DNA of 64,000 bases from CTSOIL-112 sp049291875 (GCA_049291875.1 JBATQE010000004.1:1-64000); one strand, 5' to 3'. Shown: positions 53,950 through 63,210, numbered from the stretch's first letter. Numbers and translations: made by a program. Notes: generated by a model not told the origin, from the sequence alone.

Positions 53950-53981
53950 AAAAAATCGCTCCTTCTATGGAGCGATTTTTT
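53950..53981. terminator. Bidirectional rho-independent terminator
   Basis: AAAAAATCGCTCC (53950-53962) and GGAGCGATTTTTT (53969-53981) form a 13-bp stem between the converging MFS and rapZ genes; its right edge overlaps the rapZ stop codon. Confidence 0.88.
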
Positions 53982-54867
53982 AATGTACATCCATGGTTTT
54001 CATGGTTCTATGGCGCACCAGCACTTGGTTTTCGTGCAAACATCCATTTGCGACCATGCGCTGCGCCAAGGTCTGCGCAATATATACCGAACGATGTTGC
54101 CCGCCGGTACAGCCGATGGCGATGGTAACGTAGCTGCGGTCATCCTGTTCAAATTTTGGCAGCCAACGTTGCAAAAATTGTTCAATGTCCTCTATGAGTA
54201 ATTCGGTATCCGACTGCGCTTGCAAAAACGCCTGCACCGGCGCATCCAATCCAGTCAACGGTCGCAAATTCACATCGTAAAATGGATTGGGCAAAACCCG
54301 CGCATCGAACACGAAGTCCGCATCCAGCGGCACACCATGTTTAAAGCCGAACGACTGAAACAGCACGGTCAATCGGTCATTTGGCAAGCCCAACACTTCG
54401 TGGATGTACTGTTGCAGTTGTTTGGCTTTGAGCTGACTGGTGTCAATCACCACCGATACCTCAATCAACGGCATCAGACGCGTGCGCTCCAGATCAATAC
54501 TGTCCTTGAGCGACTGATCGGCGCCATCAGCGGACGCTGCCAAGCGTGATAAAGGGTGACGGCGGCGTGTTTCGGAATACCGCTTAATCAAAGCGCTATT
54601 ATTGGCAGTCAAAAACAGGCTGTGTACCGCCTGACCTTGCGCGCGCATGGTCACAATCTGATCACGTAGTTTTTCAAAATCCGCGGACGAGCGCGCATCA
54701 ATACTGATCGCCAAGCGCGGATACGTCGCACGATTCATTTCGGCAACCAAGGATTCCAACAAATTGGCGGGCAAATTGTCAACGCAGTAGTAGCCCATGT
54801 CCTCCAAATGCCGCAAGGCCACGCTTTTGCCTGAGCCGGATAAACCGGTGATGAGTACCAAATTCAT
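53980..54867 (-). CDS. rapZ: RNase adapter protein RapZ
   Basis: RapZ binds the small RNA GlmZ and hands it to RNase E, controlling glucosamine-6-phosphate synthase; it also has ATP/GTP binding activity. From ATG 54867 the protein has 295 residues. Walker A GLSGSGKSVALRHLEDMGYY is at 8-27 with CVDNLPANLL directly after, and the C-terminal RNA-binding part contains IAIGCTGGQHRSVYIAQTL near 253-271. It sits 30 bp downstream of hprK in the ptsN-hprK-rapZ order typical of betaproteobacteria. In this group its RNA target is less well defined. Confidence 0.95.
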   Translation of the reverse strand: MNLVLITGLSGSGKSVALRHLEDMGYYCVDNLPANLLESLVAEMNRATYPRLAISIDARSSADFEKLRDQIVTMRAQGQAVHSLFLTANNSALIKRYSETRRRHPLSRLAASADGADQSLKDSIDLERTRLMPLIEVSVVIDTSQLKAKQLQQYIHEVLGLPNDRLTVLFQSFGFKHGVPLDADFVFDARVLPNPFYDVNLRPLTGLDAPVQAFLQAQSDTELLIEDIEQFLQRWLPKFEQDDRSYVTIAIGCTGGQHRSVYIAQTLAQRMVANGCLHENQVLVRHRTMKTMDVH

Positions 54868-54897
54868 AATCAATACGCGCTTTTTGCCCGATAAAAT

Positions 54898-55863
54898 TTA
54901 AATTTCGCCTTGAATATTGTGGCTGGATCGATCCACTCGCGTCTCGTCCATTGCCTGTCGTTGGCGCATCATAAACTCTTGCAAAGTGTTAATCCCGCGC
55001 AATTTGAGCACCGTATCGCGTACGGCCGCTTCGACCAAAACCGCCAAGTTACGCCCCGCCGCGACCGGCAAAACCACTTTGTGAATATCCACACCCAAAA
55101 TATTTTCGGTCAAATGCTGCATCGGCAAACGCTCGTATTTCGTATCCATCTCATTGCGCTTAATCAGTTGGGTAATCAGACGCAATTTAATTTTGCGGCG
55201 CACCGCCGTTTCACCAAAAATCGTTTTGATATCCAGCAAGCCAATGCCGCGCACTTCCAACAGATTTTGCAATAAAGGCGGGCAACGACCTTCGATAAAA
55301 TCCGGCGCGACGCGCGCGAAGTCCACCTGATCATCGGCCACCAAGCCGTGCCCGCGCGAAATCAGCTCCAACGCCAATTCGGATTTACCCAAGCCCGATT
55401 CGCCCGAAATCAGTACGCCCACGCCCAACACGTCCATCAACACTCCATGGCGCGAGCAGCGCTCGGCAAACAGACGGTTAAAATACACACGCAGATATTC
55501 AATCACCCGCGCAGACGTTTCTGCCGAGCAAAACAGCGCGATCACATGCTCTTCGCACCATTGAATCAAAAAATTCGGCGGCTCCACGCCATCGGCCATA
55601 ATCAAAGCCGGCGGCTCGCCGTGGTGTAAAAAGTCGTTGAGGTATTCGAGCCGACGGGCTTCACTCAATCGGTCAAAAAAATCGCTCTCCGCCTGCCCGA
55701 TCACCTGAATGCGCGAGGCATGAATCAAATTCAAATGCCCGACCAACTCTGCCGATCCGGCGTGCGAATCGGACAAAATACGAAATGCGCCATCCAATCC
55801 CGCACGCCACTTCAGCCCGAGCGGCGCGGAAACATCGTTGTATAAAGTAGCGATTGATTGCAT
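54898..55863 (-). CDS. hprK: HPr kinase/phosphorylase
   Basis: HprK phosphorylates a serine of HPr-type phosphocarrier proteins with ATP or pyrophosphate and can reverse the reaction. The 321-residue protein has an N-terminal domain (about 1-130) and the C-terminal kinase domain with P-loop LISGESGLGKSELALELI at 151-168, followed by the HprK signature around LLEVRGIGLLDIKTIFGETA. In proteobacteria without full sugar PTS it is part of a regulatory PTS with PtsN. It is 30 bp downstream of ptsN and upstream of rapZ; start ATG 55863 has AGGA upstream. Confidence 0.95.
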   Translation of the reverse strand: MQSIATLYNDVSAPLGLKWRAGLDGAFRILSDSHAGSAELVGHLNLIHASRIQVIGQAESDFFDRLSEARRLEYLNDFLHHGEPPALIMADGVEPPNFLIQWCEEHVIALFCSAETSARVIEYLRVYFNRLFAERCSRHGVLMDVLGVGVLISGESGLGKSELALELISRGHGLVADDQVDFARVAPDFIEGRCPPLLQNLLEVRGIGLLDIKTIFGETAVRRKIKLRLITQLIKRNEMDTKYERLPMQHLTENILGVDIHKVVLPVAAGRNLAVLVEAAVRDTVLKLRGINTLQEFMMRQRQAMDETRVDRSSHNIQGEI

Positions 55864-55893
55864 GGCAAATCCTGTCTGCGAAATCAGGAGCGC

Positions 55894-56367
55894 TTACGCC
55901 AAACTGCGACGAGCCGGTTCCCAAGTTTGCACCCGTTGCAGCACCTCACCGGCGGATTGAGCCGCCATCAAAGCCTCGCGGTTGCTTTTATCACTCAAAA
56001 ATTCGGCCAACTCCGACAAAATTTCCAAATGCTGCTGTGTGGCCTGCTCAGGCACCAACAAAAATACCATCAGGCTCACCGGCTGCGCATCGGGCGCATC
56101 AAACGCCACCGGCGTATTCACACTCACCACAGCGGCCACGGCCTCTTTCAAGCCCTTGATCCGACCATGCGGAATCGCCACACCCTTGCCCAACGCGGTC
56201 GAACCCAGACGCTCACGCGCCAACAGGCTGTCAAACACTTTCGAGCGCTCCACGCCCTGATTATTTTCAAACAGAATGGAGGCGTATTCAAACACGCGCT
56301 TTTTGCTGGACGCATCGACGTTCAATTCGATGTTTTGAGTCGGTAAAAGCTTGGCAAGTAAATTCAT
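55894..56367 (-). CDS. ptsN: Nitrogen-regulatory PTS EIIA component (EIIA-Ntr)
   Basis: PtsN is the phosphoacceptor end of the nitrogen-related PTS and regulates potassium transport, carbon storage and sigma-54-related genes. From ATG 56367 the protein has 157 residues, the normal length; the phosphorylated histidine is His67 in GKGVAIPHGRIKG. AAAGG lies upstream. Upstream in-frame codons to 56538 are not conserved. It heads the ptsN-hprK-rapZ operon. rpoN and hpf, which often precede it, are not found here; a terminator and the ribosomal protein operon lie upstream instead. Confidence 0.94.
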   Translation of the reverse strand: MNLLAKLLPTQNIELNVDASSKKRVFEYASILFENNQGVERSKVFDSLLARERLGSTALGKGVAIPHGRIKGLKEAVAAVVSVNTPVAFDAPDAQPVSLMVFLLVPEQATQQHLEILSELAEFLSDKSNREALMAAQSAGEVLQRVQTWEPARRSLA

Positions 56368-56550
56368 AAATCTGCCTTTAATTGAGTAAATATTAAGCTG
56401 ATGTAGAAGGTGCATTATAGCCATGCACTGCCATAAACACAATGAAAAGCCCTGCTTTGCGCGGCGATTTTCCGAATCAATGCGCTCTCCTGCAAGCACA
56501 CCCAAAAGCACCATCAACCTCACTGTGCAACCCCGCAATCACCCAAAACA

Positions 56551-56584
56551 AAACCCCGCTGTTATGACAACAACGGGGTTTTAA
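56551..56584 (-). terminator. Terminator of the rpsF-priB-rpsR-rplI operon
   Basis: On the minus strand AAAACCCCGTTGTTG pairs imperfectly with the CAGCGGGGTTTT arm (56581-56551), with a T-rich tail TTTTGTTTTG. It lies about 40 bp past the rplI stop. Confidence 0.78.
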
Positions 56585-56621
56585 CAACAGTGTGCGCTCT
56601 TGCGCAGTTCGTCAATGGATA

Positions 56622-57074
56622 TTAAGCCAATTCAGGAACCACGTTCAAAGCGATGGTGGCGTTCACATCGGTGAACAAAGCCACAGCTACTGAGTATGCG
56701 CCAACGGCTTTCACATTGCCCTCGACCACGCGAACTTGTGATTTGGTCACTTCAAAGCCTTTGGCTTTCAATGCTTCAGCAATATCCGCATTGGTGATCG
56801 AGCCGAACAAACGACCGTCTACGCCCGCTTTAGAAGCGATCTCGACGCTCTCGCCTTCCAATTTTTCAGCAACTGCTTGCGCCGCTGCCAATTTTTCGGC
56901 TTGAACTTTTTCCAGTTCTGCACGGCGTGCTTCAAACTCAGCCATCGCCGTTTTGGTCGCGCGACGCGCTTTACCTTGAGGAATCAAATAGTTACGCGCG
57001 TAACCGTCTTTGACTTTGACCACGTCGCCCAATTGGCCAACGTTCAATACTTTTTCCAATAAAATAATTTGCAT
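56622..57074 (-). CDS. rplI: 50S ribosomal protein bL9
   Basis: bL9 binds 23S rRNA near the L1 stalk. The 150-residue protein begins MQIILLEKVLNVGQLGDVVK and has the elongated connecting helix (about residues 40-75, rich in Ala, Glu, Lys) and the C-terminal domain with ITNADIAEALKAKGFEV. Length is normal. It is the last gene of the rpsF-priB-rpsR-rplI operon. Confidence 0.98.
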   Translation of the reverse strand: MQIILLEKVLNVGQLGDVVKVKDGYARNYLIPQGKARRATKTAMAEFEARRAELEKVQAEKLAAAQAVAEKLEGESVEIASKAGVDGRLFGSITNADIAEALKAKGFEVTKSQVRVVEGNVKAVGAYSVAVALFTDVNATIALNVVPELA

Positions 57075-57106
57075 GATTTATCCTTTCGTTATCCAATACG
57101 CGAGCA

Positions 57107-57382
57107 TTATTTGTGGTTGTCGCAGTATGGCAACAGAGCCAAGAAACGCGCGCGTTTGATGGCAGTGTTCAACTGACGTTGATAAATCGCGCGAGTACCG
57201 GTCAAGCGCGCCGGAATGATTTTACCGTTTTCAGCGATAAAATCTTTTAAAGTATCAACATCTTTGTAGTCGATTTGTTCAACACCGGCAACGGTGAAAC
57301 GGCATACGCGTTTGCGTTTGAACAATGGGTTTTGTTGTTGACGGCGTTCTGGACGACCGTTTTTGCTACGTGGAGCTGCCAT
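57107..57382 (-). CDS. rpsR: 30S ribosomal protein bS18
   Basis: bS18 is a small-subunit protein that binds with bS6. The 91-residue protein has the family core CRFTVAGVEQIDYKDVDTLK and FIAENGKIIPARLTGT, with RQLNTAIKRARFLALLPY at the end. The N-terminal extension of about 15 residues is basic. It sits 28 bp after priB and 32 bp before rplI. Confidence 0.98.
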   Translation of the reverse strand: MAAPRSKNGRPERRQQQNPLFKRKRVCRFTVAGVEQIDYKDVDTLKDFIAENGKIIPARLTGTRAIYQRQLNTAIKRARFLALLPYCDNHK

Positions 57383-57410
57383 GATGCATTTCCTTTTTCA
57401 AAAATTTCAA

Positions 57411-57722
57411 TTAATCAATCACCGGGCTGATGTGCGTGATATGCAACCGTAATTTGACACTTTTTAAGCTTTTGCGGTTTAAAAACCCTTGTACCTTGTA
57501 GTATGCACCCACCGTACAAGCATCCACCGCCATCGCCGCATCCCCCATTGCCACAGCGGCAATTTCAAACTGGATTTGGCGCGGGCTTCCGACTTCTGTT
57601 TGCATCGAATCGTGCGCTAACACCAACTCGACAATCGGACAACCGGCTAAATTTTTGCGCATCGGTGTTTTGTCCACCAAACACGCTTCTAATGTCAATC
57701 GATTGACGTGCGACGCGCTCAT
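57411..57722 (-). CDS. priB: Primosomal replication protein N (PriB)
   Basis: PriB is a single-stranded-DNA-binding OB-fold dimer that stabilises PriA at stalled forks. The 103-residue protein has the OB-fold pattern NRLTLEACLVDKTPMRKNLA, GCPIVELVLAHDSMQTEVGS and the C-terminal strand LKSVKLRLHITHISPV. It is located between rpsF and rpsR as in E. coli. It is slightly shorter and more divergent than the ribosomal proteins beside it, as is usual. Confidence 0.93.
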   Translation of the reverse strand: MSASHVNRLTLEACLVDKTPMRKNLAGCPIVELVLAHDSMQTEVGSPRQIQFEIAAVAMGDAAMAVDACTVGAYYKVQGFLNRKSLKSVKLRLHITHISPVID

Positions 57723-57735
57723 CAGCCGTCACATA

Positions 57736-58116
57736 TTACTGAGCAGATTCTTCGGCTGAAGCGACTGGTTTGTCAGCAGACTTTTCAGCGGCTTTCTCAG
57801 TTGACTTGAGCATCACAGACGCGCCGGTTTCGGCTTTATCCAACTTAACAGTCAAATGACGCAAGATCGCATCATTAAAGCGCAAGTTGTGCTCCAACTC
57901 ATCCAATGTCTCTTGCGAGCATTCGATATTCCAGCACAGGTAATGTGCTTTGGCCAATTTTTGAATCGGGTAAGCCAATTGACGGCGACCCCAGTCTTCA
58001 AAGCGATCCACTTTGCCACCTGCTGCAGTGATTTGAGTCGTGTAACGCTCCATCATCGCAGGGACTTGCTCGCTTTGGTCAGGATGTACGATCAGTACAA
58101 TTTCATAATGACGCAT
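57736..58116 (-). CDS. rpsF: 30S ribosomal protein bS6
   Basis: bS6 pairs with bS18 on the 30S platform. From ATG 58116 (AAGGAG five bases upstream) the protein has 126 residues, starting MRHYEIVLIVHPDQSEQVPA, with RFEDWGRRQLAYPIQKLAKA in the middle and FNDAILRHLTVKLDKAE before a Lys/Ser/Ala-rich tail. Upstream in-frame codons are not conserved. It begins the operon with priB, rpsR and rplI. Confidence 0.97.
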   Translation of the reverse strand: MRHYEIVLIVHPDQSEQVPAMMERYTTQITAAGGKVDRFEDWGRRQLAYPIQKLAKAHYLCWNIECSQETLDELEHNLRFNDAILRHLTVKLDKAETGASVMLKSTEKAAEKSADKPVASAEESAQ

Positions 58117-58214
58117 AGATTCTCCTTGTGGATAAAAACCCTCCGACGCGTCGTTGCCGGTAGGGTAAGAAAGAAAACGGTGATTGCCAAACAGCAATCA
58201 CCGCAATCGCTAAC

Positions 58215-58308
58215 TGGCGGAGACGGAGGGATTCGAACCCTCGATACAGGTTTAAGCCCATATGCTTCCTTAGCAGGGAAGTGCCTTCGACCTCTCGGCC
58301 ACGTCTCC
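58215..58308 (-). tRNA. tRNA-Ser (anticodon GCT)
   Basis: On the minus strand a class II tRNA runs from G58308 to the encoded CCA at 58217-58215. Acceptor arms GGAGACG and CGTCTCC pair. The anticodon arm CTTCC-CTGCTAA-GGAAG carries GCT, which reads AGC/AGU serine codons. A long variable arm follows, then the T arm with GGTTCGAATCC. It is 94 nt with CCA. Confidence 0.97.
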
Positions 58309-58450
58309 TAATCTCACACTGGTTTGACCCTGAGTGCAAAATAGACCGTAATTATAGTTAAAAACCATCGCTCAAGTCAATTAAATCCGAATGATCTTGA
58401 GCAATGTGGGTATTTGGCAATGTTTGAGTGTCTGTTTATGGTCATTACAA

Positions 58451-59788
58451 TTACAGAATCACGGTCAACAGCGCTTTGTCTTTGCCTTGCATATTCGGAA
58501 TCGCGACAATGTGTCCGCCTCCGGCGGCTTCCTGTACCGCAATGCCTTCTTTGCGCATCTCGCCCAAGGTCACGATTTGATTGCCCGACGGATGGATGAT
58601 TTCGAGCGTATCGCCCACGCGGAATTTATTTTTCACGTCAATGGTTGCCCAGCCATCGGCGTCTACGCTCATGACATCGCCGACGTATTGGCTGCTTTTC
58701 GCGCTGGAATAGCCCGAGACGTAGTTTTGCATTTCGTGCGATTGGTGGCGTTCAAGGAAACCATCGGTATAGCCGCGATTGGCCAGCCCTTCGAGTTCGG
58801 CGTATAGCTCGGGGTTGAACGGACGACCGGCGAGCGCATCGTCAATCGCACGACGGTAGGTCTGCGCCGTGCGCGCGACGTAGTACAAGGATTTGGTGCG
58901 TCCTTCGATTTTGAGCGAATCGACACCGATCTTGATCAATTTTTCGACGTGTTGTACCGCGCGCAAGTCTTTCGAGTTCATGATGTAGGTGCCGTGTTCG
59001 TCTTCCATAATCGGCATCATTTCGCCGACGCGCGTGGCCTCTTCGATCAGGTAAACTTTATTGGCGAGCGGATGGCGTTTGATTTCGGTGGAGGAGAAGC
59101 TGTCATTGGCTTCATCCCACGCTTGTTGCACGTCAAAATTGATTTTCTGTACATCGCCCGCGTCGGTGTCGGCGGTGTCGTGCATTTTGTAGTCCCAGCG
59201 ACAGGAATTGGTGCAGGTACCTTGGTTCGGGTCGCGGTGGTTGAAGTAGCCCGACAACAAGCAACGCCCTGAATAGGCAATACACAACGCGCCGTGGACA
59301 AACACTTCCAGCTCCATATCGGGGCATTCTTGGCGAATTTCGGCGATTTCATCGATCGATAATTCGCGTGACAAAATGATGCGCGACACGCCCATTTTTT
59401 GCCAAAATTTCACGGCGGCGTAGTTGACCGTATTGGCCTGAACGGACAGGTGAATCGCCTGCTCCGGCCACTTTTCGCGCACCATCATGATCAAACCCGG
59501 ATCGGCCATAATCAACGCATCGGGTTTCATGGCGATCACCGGCTCAATGTCGGCCATATAGGTTTTGATTTTGCTGTTGTGCGGCAGTAGATTGGAGGCG
59601 ACGTAGAATTTTTTGCCACGCGCGTGCGCCTCAGCGATACCCGTTTTCAGCGCATCGAGTTTGAATTCATTGTTGCGCGCGCGCAGCGAGTAGCGTGGTT
59701 GCCCCGCATACACGGCATCGGCGCCAAAATCATAGGCGGCACGCATCTTGTCCAGCGTACCCGCTGGAAGTAATAGTTCGGTTTTCAT
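58451..59788 (-). CDS. trhP: tRNA uridine-34 hydroxylase TrhP (YegQ), U32 peptidase family
   Basis: TrhP (YegQ) is a U32-family protein that uses prephenate to hydroxylate U34 of some tRNAs to 5-hydroxyuridine. From ATG 59788 (AAGGA upstream) it has 445 residues, starting MKTELLLPAGTLDKMRAAYD. The U32 signature region ELEVFVHGALCIAYSGRCLL lies near residues 159-178. The cysteines after it (GTCTNSCRW), together with the Cys of SGRCLLS, could ligate an iron-sulfur cluster. Length matches E. coli YegQ (453). It is a single gene upstream of tRNA-Ser. Confidence 0.92.
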   Translation of the reverse strand: MKTELLLPAGTLDKMRAAYDFGADAVYAGQPRYSLRARNNEFKLDALKTGIAEAHARGKKFYVASNLLPHNSKIKTYMADIEPVIAMKPDALIMADPGLIMMVREKWPEQAIHLSVQANTVNYAAVKFWQKMGVSRIILSRELSIDEIAEIRQECPDMELEVFVHGALCIAYSGRCLLSGYFNHRDPNQGTCTNSCRWDYKMHDTADTDAGDVQKINFDVQQAWDEANDSFSSTEIKRHPLANKVYLIEEATRVGEMMPIMEDEHGTYIMNSKDLRAVQHVEKLIKIGVDSLKIEGRTKSLYYVARTAQTYRRAIDDALAGRPFNPELYAELEGLANRGYTDGFLERHQSHEMQNYVSGYSSAKSSQYVGDVMSVDADGWATIDVKNKFRVGDTLEIIHPSGNQIVTLGEMRKEGIAVQEAAGGGHIVAIPNMQGKDKALLTVIL

Positions 59789-60007
59789 GTCATCGTCCTT
59801 AGCAAGAGGAAGGCCGGGTTGATTCCCTGTTGAGCCTGTGTCAAATGAGGCGGACATTTTAGCACACATGGCCGGATGCTTATTTCAAGCCGTTTGTTAC
59901 GGGCATTTGAAATATTCGACTCCACAATCCCTCTTGACAAGGTCTGTATGATGAAACTTAACGCAACAATATTCACTTAAATCAAACCAAATAGTAAGGG
60001 AGCAAAT

Positions 60008-61450
60008 ATGAAAACAATCCACGCAGACGTGGTGATTTTGGGCGGCGGAACCGCCGGCATGGGCGCATATCGTGCCGCACGCGCGCATACGGACAATGTG
60101 TATTTGATCGAGAGCCACGCCTTTGGCACGACCTGCGCGCGCGTCGGCTGTATGCCGTCAAAACTTTTGATCGCCGCCGCCGAAGCCGCGCATCAGGCGC
60201 AGCACGCCGCGCCGTTTGGTGTACATATTGAGGGCGCGGTTCGCATTGACGGCACAGAAGTCATGAATCGTGTGAAATCCGAGCGCGACCGCTTTGTCGG
60301 TTTTGTCGTGAGCGATGTTGAGGAATGGTCTGCGGACAAACGCATTATGGGTACTGCCCAATTCATTGACGCGCACACCATCCAAGTGGACGAACACACA
60401 CGCATCCACGCCGAACGCATTGTGATCGCCACCGGCTCACGCCCGCATATCTTGCCTGAATGGCAGGCGCTGGGGGACAAACTGATTGTCAACGACGATG
60501 TATTTAACTGGGACACCTTGCCCAAGCGCGTAGCGGTGTTTGGTCAAGGCGTCATCGGTTTGGAACTGGGGCAAGCGCTCGCGCGACTGGGCGTACAGGT
60601 GGATATTTTTGGACGCAGCGGCAATTTAGGCGGCCTCACCGATCCCGTGGTGTTGGCCGAAGCCAAAACCATTTTTCACGAAGAATTGAATCTGCATTTA
60701 AACACGAAAACCCGCGTGCATTTGGACGAACAAGAGCAAGTCGTGGTGCAGTTTGAGGAAAATGGCCAAAGCCGCCAGATCACGGCGGATTACCTATTGG
60801 CCGCGACGGGGCGCACGCCGAACACGGACAACATCGGTCTGGAACATTTAGATATTGAAATGGCGCGTGGCGTACCCAAAGCCGACCCGTTGACCATGCA
60901 AACCAGCATCCCGCACATTTTTATCGCCGGTGACGCCTCAAATCAATTGCCCCTGCTGCACGAAGCGAGCGACCAAGCGCGCATTGCCGGTCACAATGCG
61001 GGCGACTTTCCAAACATACAGCCGGGCTTGCGCCGCAGCCCGATCGCCGTGGTGTTCAGCGATCCGCAAATTGCCGTGATCGGCACCCGTTTTGCGCAAT
61101 TGGCCGCACAATTTGACCTCCCGAGTGAAGTTCTGATCGGCGAAGTATCCTTCCGCAATCAAGGGCGCAGCCGTGTCATTCTGAAAAACAAAGGCCATCT
61201 GCGCGTGTATGCCCAGCAAGGCACGGGTTTATTTTTAGGAGCGGAAATGGTCGGCCCTGCGGCGGAACACATCGCGCACCTGCTCGCATGGGCGCATCAG
61301 CAAAAAATGACCATCCAGCACATGCTCGACATGCCGTTTTACCATCCGGTGATCGAGGAAGGTCTGCGCACCGCCCTGCGTGACGCGCACAAGCAGCTCA
61401 AATTAATCACATCAGCGGACGAAGCACGCGAGCATTGCCCGGGCGAATAA
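60008..61450 (+). CDS. Dihydrolipoamide dehydrogenase family flavoprotein
   Basis: A 480-residue class I pyridine-nucleotide disulfide oxidoreductase. The FAD loop is VVILGGGTAGMGA at residues 8-20, the redox-active pair is TTCARVGCMPSKLL (Cys43 and Cys48), and the NAD(P) loop is VFGQGVIGLELGQAL near 180. At the C-terminus the active-site histidine-glutamate pair is in FYHPVIEEGLRTALRD. The sequence is closer to the divergent Lpd branch annotated as dihydrolipoyl dehydrogenase in betaproteobacteria than to E3 of the pyruvate dehydrogenase complex. It could serve the glycine cleavage complex or another lipoyl system. A GGGAG-type site lies upstream. Confidence 0.85.
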   Translation: MKTIHADVVILGGGTAGMGAYRAARAHTDNVYLIESHAFGTTCARVGCMPSKLLIAAAEAAHQAQHAAPFGVHIEGAVRIDGTEVMNRVKSERDRFVGFVVSDVEEWSADKRIMGTAQFIDAHTIQVDEHTRIHAERIVIATGSRPHILPEWQALGDKLIVNDDVFNWDTLPKRVAVFGQGVIGLELGQALARLGVQVDIFGRSGNLGGLTDPVVLAEAKTIFHEELNLHLNTKTRVHLDEQEQVVVQFEENGQSRQITADYLLAATGRTPNTDNIGLEHLDIEMARGVPKADPLTMQTSIPHIFIAGDASNQLPLLHEASDQARIAGHNAGDFPNIQPGLRRSPIAVVFSDPQIAVIGTRFAQLAAQFDLPSEVLIGEVSFRNQGRSRVILKNKGHLRVYAQQGTGLFLGAEMVGPAAEHIAHLLAWAHQQKMTIQHMLDMPFYHPVIEEGLRTALRDAHKQLKLITSADEAREHCPGE

Positions 61451-61482
61451 TGCTCAGTGACTCCTGAGCGCACGATCAAGCA

Positions 61483-61512
61483 TAAAAAACCCGCTCATCT
61501 GATATGAGCGGG
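61483..61512 (-). terminator. Terminator of the mmsA unit
   Basis: CCCGCTCAT (61490-61498) pairs with ATGAGCGGG (61504-61512); on the minus strand a six-T run follows. It lies about 200 bp past the mmsA stop because the 182-bp palindromic element sits between them. Confidence 0.8.
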
Positions 61513-61530
61513 CGAGTTCATTCAAACCGA

Positions 61531-61712
61531 TTTAAGAAAACGCGGAATAACTTCGTTTTTCAGTTCAAGCATTGATAGATACAAGAACCGCTTAAATGCT
61601 ACGCAATTTTAACATTTTGATTTTGTTCAAATTTTTTCAGGGTTTCCCTGACAAAATTTCCAATGCTAAGCACGGAAAAAGTAGGGGTTTACTTTTTCCG
61701 TAGTGCCTTAAC
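61531..61712. repeat. Long palindromic element, copy 2 (MITE-like, 182 bp)
   Basis: Second long copy of the element at 13672-13858: left end TTTAAGAAAACGCGGAATAA, right end (reverse complement) GTTAAGGCACTACGGAAAAA, with the same internal hairpins TTTCAGGGTTTCCCTGA and CGGAAAAAGTA/TACTTTTTCCG. The last 100 bp are nearly identical to copy 1; the first 70 bp are diverged. Its right end supplies the TAA stop of mmsA, just as copy 1 does for gcvT. Confidence 0.8.
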
Positions 61713-63210
61713 TGGTGGTCGGCATGATGAAGGCGTTGCCTTTTTGCGTCGTGCTGGACCAGCGTTGCGATACCGCCTTAACCTTGGTATAAAAACGCAC
61801 GCCTTCCGTGCCGTACACATGATGGTCGCCAAACAAGCTGCGTTTCCAGCCACCAAAGCTGTGGAACGCGAGCGGCACAGGGATCGGTACATTCACGCCG
61901 ACCATACCCACTTGCACGCCATCGACGAACGCACGCGCCACCGCACCATCGGCGGTGTAAATGCTCGTGCCGTTGCCGTATTCGTGATCATTGATCAATT
62001 TCAATGCCGTGGCGAAATCCGGCGCGCGCACCACGCACAACACTGGGCCGAAAATTTCTTCTTTATAAATCGTCATCTCCGGTGTGACGTGGTCAAACAG
62101 CGTACCGCCCAAGAAATAACCCGCCTCATTCACAATCGGATGCGCACGGCCATCGACCACCAGCGTCGCGCCCTCTTTCGCGCCCTGATCGATGTAACCC
62201 GCGACTTTCGCTTTATGCGCCGCTGTGATCAACGGCCCCATGTCTTTACCGGTGTCTTTGTTATCCGCGCTGATGCCATTGCCTATATTTAAGGTGCGTG
62301 CACGTTCGGCCAAGCGATTGACCAACTCATCGGCCACATCACCCACCGCCACCGCGACCGAAATCGCCATGCAGCGTTCGCCCGCCGAGCCATACGCCGC
62401 GCCGGTCAAGGCATCGGTCACCGCATCCATATCCGCATCCGGCATGACGATCATGTGGTTTTTCGCACCGCCCAGCGCCTGCACACGTTTGCCGTGCGAC
62501 GCCGCCGTTTCATAAATGTACTGCGCAATCGGCGTGGAGCCGACGAAGCTCACAGCCGCCACATCCGGATGCGTGAGCAAGGTATCGACCGCGACTTTAT
62601 CGCCGTTGACCACGTTAAACACGCCATCGGGCAAACCGGCCTGTTGCAACAACTCAGCCAAATACAAACTCGCCGACGGGTCGCGCTCGGACGGTTTCAA
62701 CACAAAAGTGTTGCCGCAAGCAATCGCCATCGGGAACATCCACATCGGTACCATCGCCGGAAAGTTAAACGGCGTAATGCCCGCGCACACACCCAGCGGC
62801 TGGCGGAAGCTATACAGATCAAAGTCGGTCGCCACTTGTCCGTTGTACTCGCCTTTCATCAATTGCGGAATACCGGTAGCAAACTCAACCACCTCAATGC
62901 CGCGCTGAACCTCACCCATCGCATCGGAAAACACCTTGCCGTGCTCGCGCGTAATCAATGCGGCCAATTTTTCCGCGTTTTGATTGAGCAATTCGTAAAA
63001 TTTAAACATCACACGCGCGCGTTTGAGCACCGATTGGTGCGACCAGCTCGGGAACGCCGCTTTTGCCGCCGCCACCGCCGCATTCACCTCAGCCACATCG
63101 GCCAATGCCACCTGCGCGCTCACTTCACCCGTAGCCGGATTGAATACGTCTTGGGTGCGTGCGCTGGTCTGCCCGTGTTGTCCACCGATAAAATGTCCTA
63201 AAACTGTCAT
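61708..63210 (-). CDS. mmsA: Methylmalonate-semialdehyde dehydrogenase (acylating)
   Basis: A CoA-acylating aldehyde dehydrogenase that converts (methyl)malonate semialdehyde to propionyl- or acetyl-CoA and CO2; in the inositol pathway it is IolA. The 500-residue protein has the family segments TGEVSAQVALADVAEVNAAV, FNFPAMVPMWMFPMAIACGN, and the catalytic cysteine in GSAGERCMAISVAV near residue 280. Length is normal. It is followed upstream on the same strand by iolB after a 52-bp gap, so it belongs to a myo-inositol catabolic operon. Its stop codon is in the palindromic element. Confidence 0.94.
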   Translation of the reverse strand: MTVLGHFIGGQHGQTSARTQDVFNPATGEVSAQVALADVAEVNAAVAAAKAAFPSWSHQSVLKRARVMFKFYELLNQNAEKLAALITREHGKVFSDAMGEVQRGIEVVEFATGIPQLMKGEYNGQVATDFDLYSFRQPLGVCAGITPFNFPAMVPMWMFPMAIACGNTFVLKPSERDPSASLYLAELLQQAGLPDGVFNVVNGDKVAVDTLLTHPDVAAVSFVGSTPIAQYIYETAASHGKRVQALGGAKNHMIVMPDADMDAVTDALTGAAYGSAGERCMAISVAVAVGDVADELVNRLAERARTLNIGNGISADNKDTGKDMGPLITAAHKAKVAGYIDQGAKEGATLVVDGRAHPIVNEAGYFLGGTLFDHVTPEMTIYKEEIFGPVLCVVRAPDFATALKLINDHEYGNGTSIYTADGAVARAFVDGVQVGMVGVNVPIPVPLAFHSFGGWKRSLFGDHHVYGTEGVRFYTKVKAVSQRWSSTTQKGNAFIMPTTS

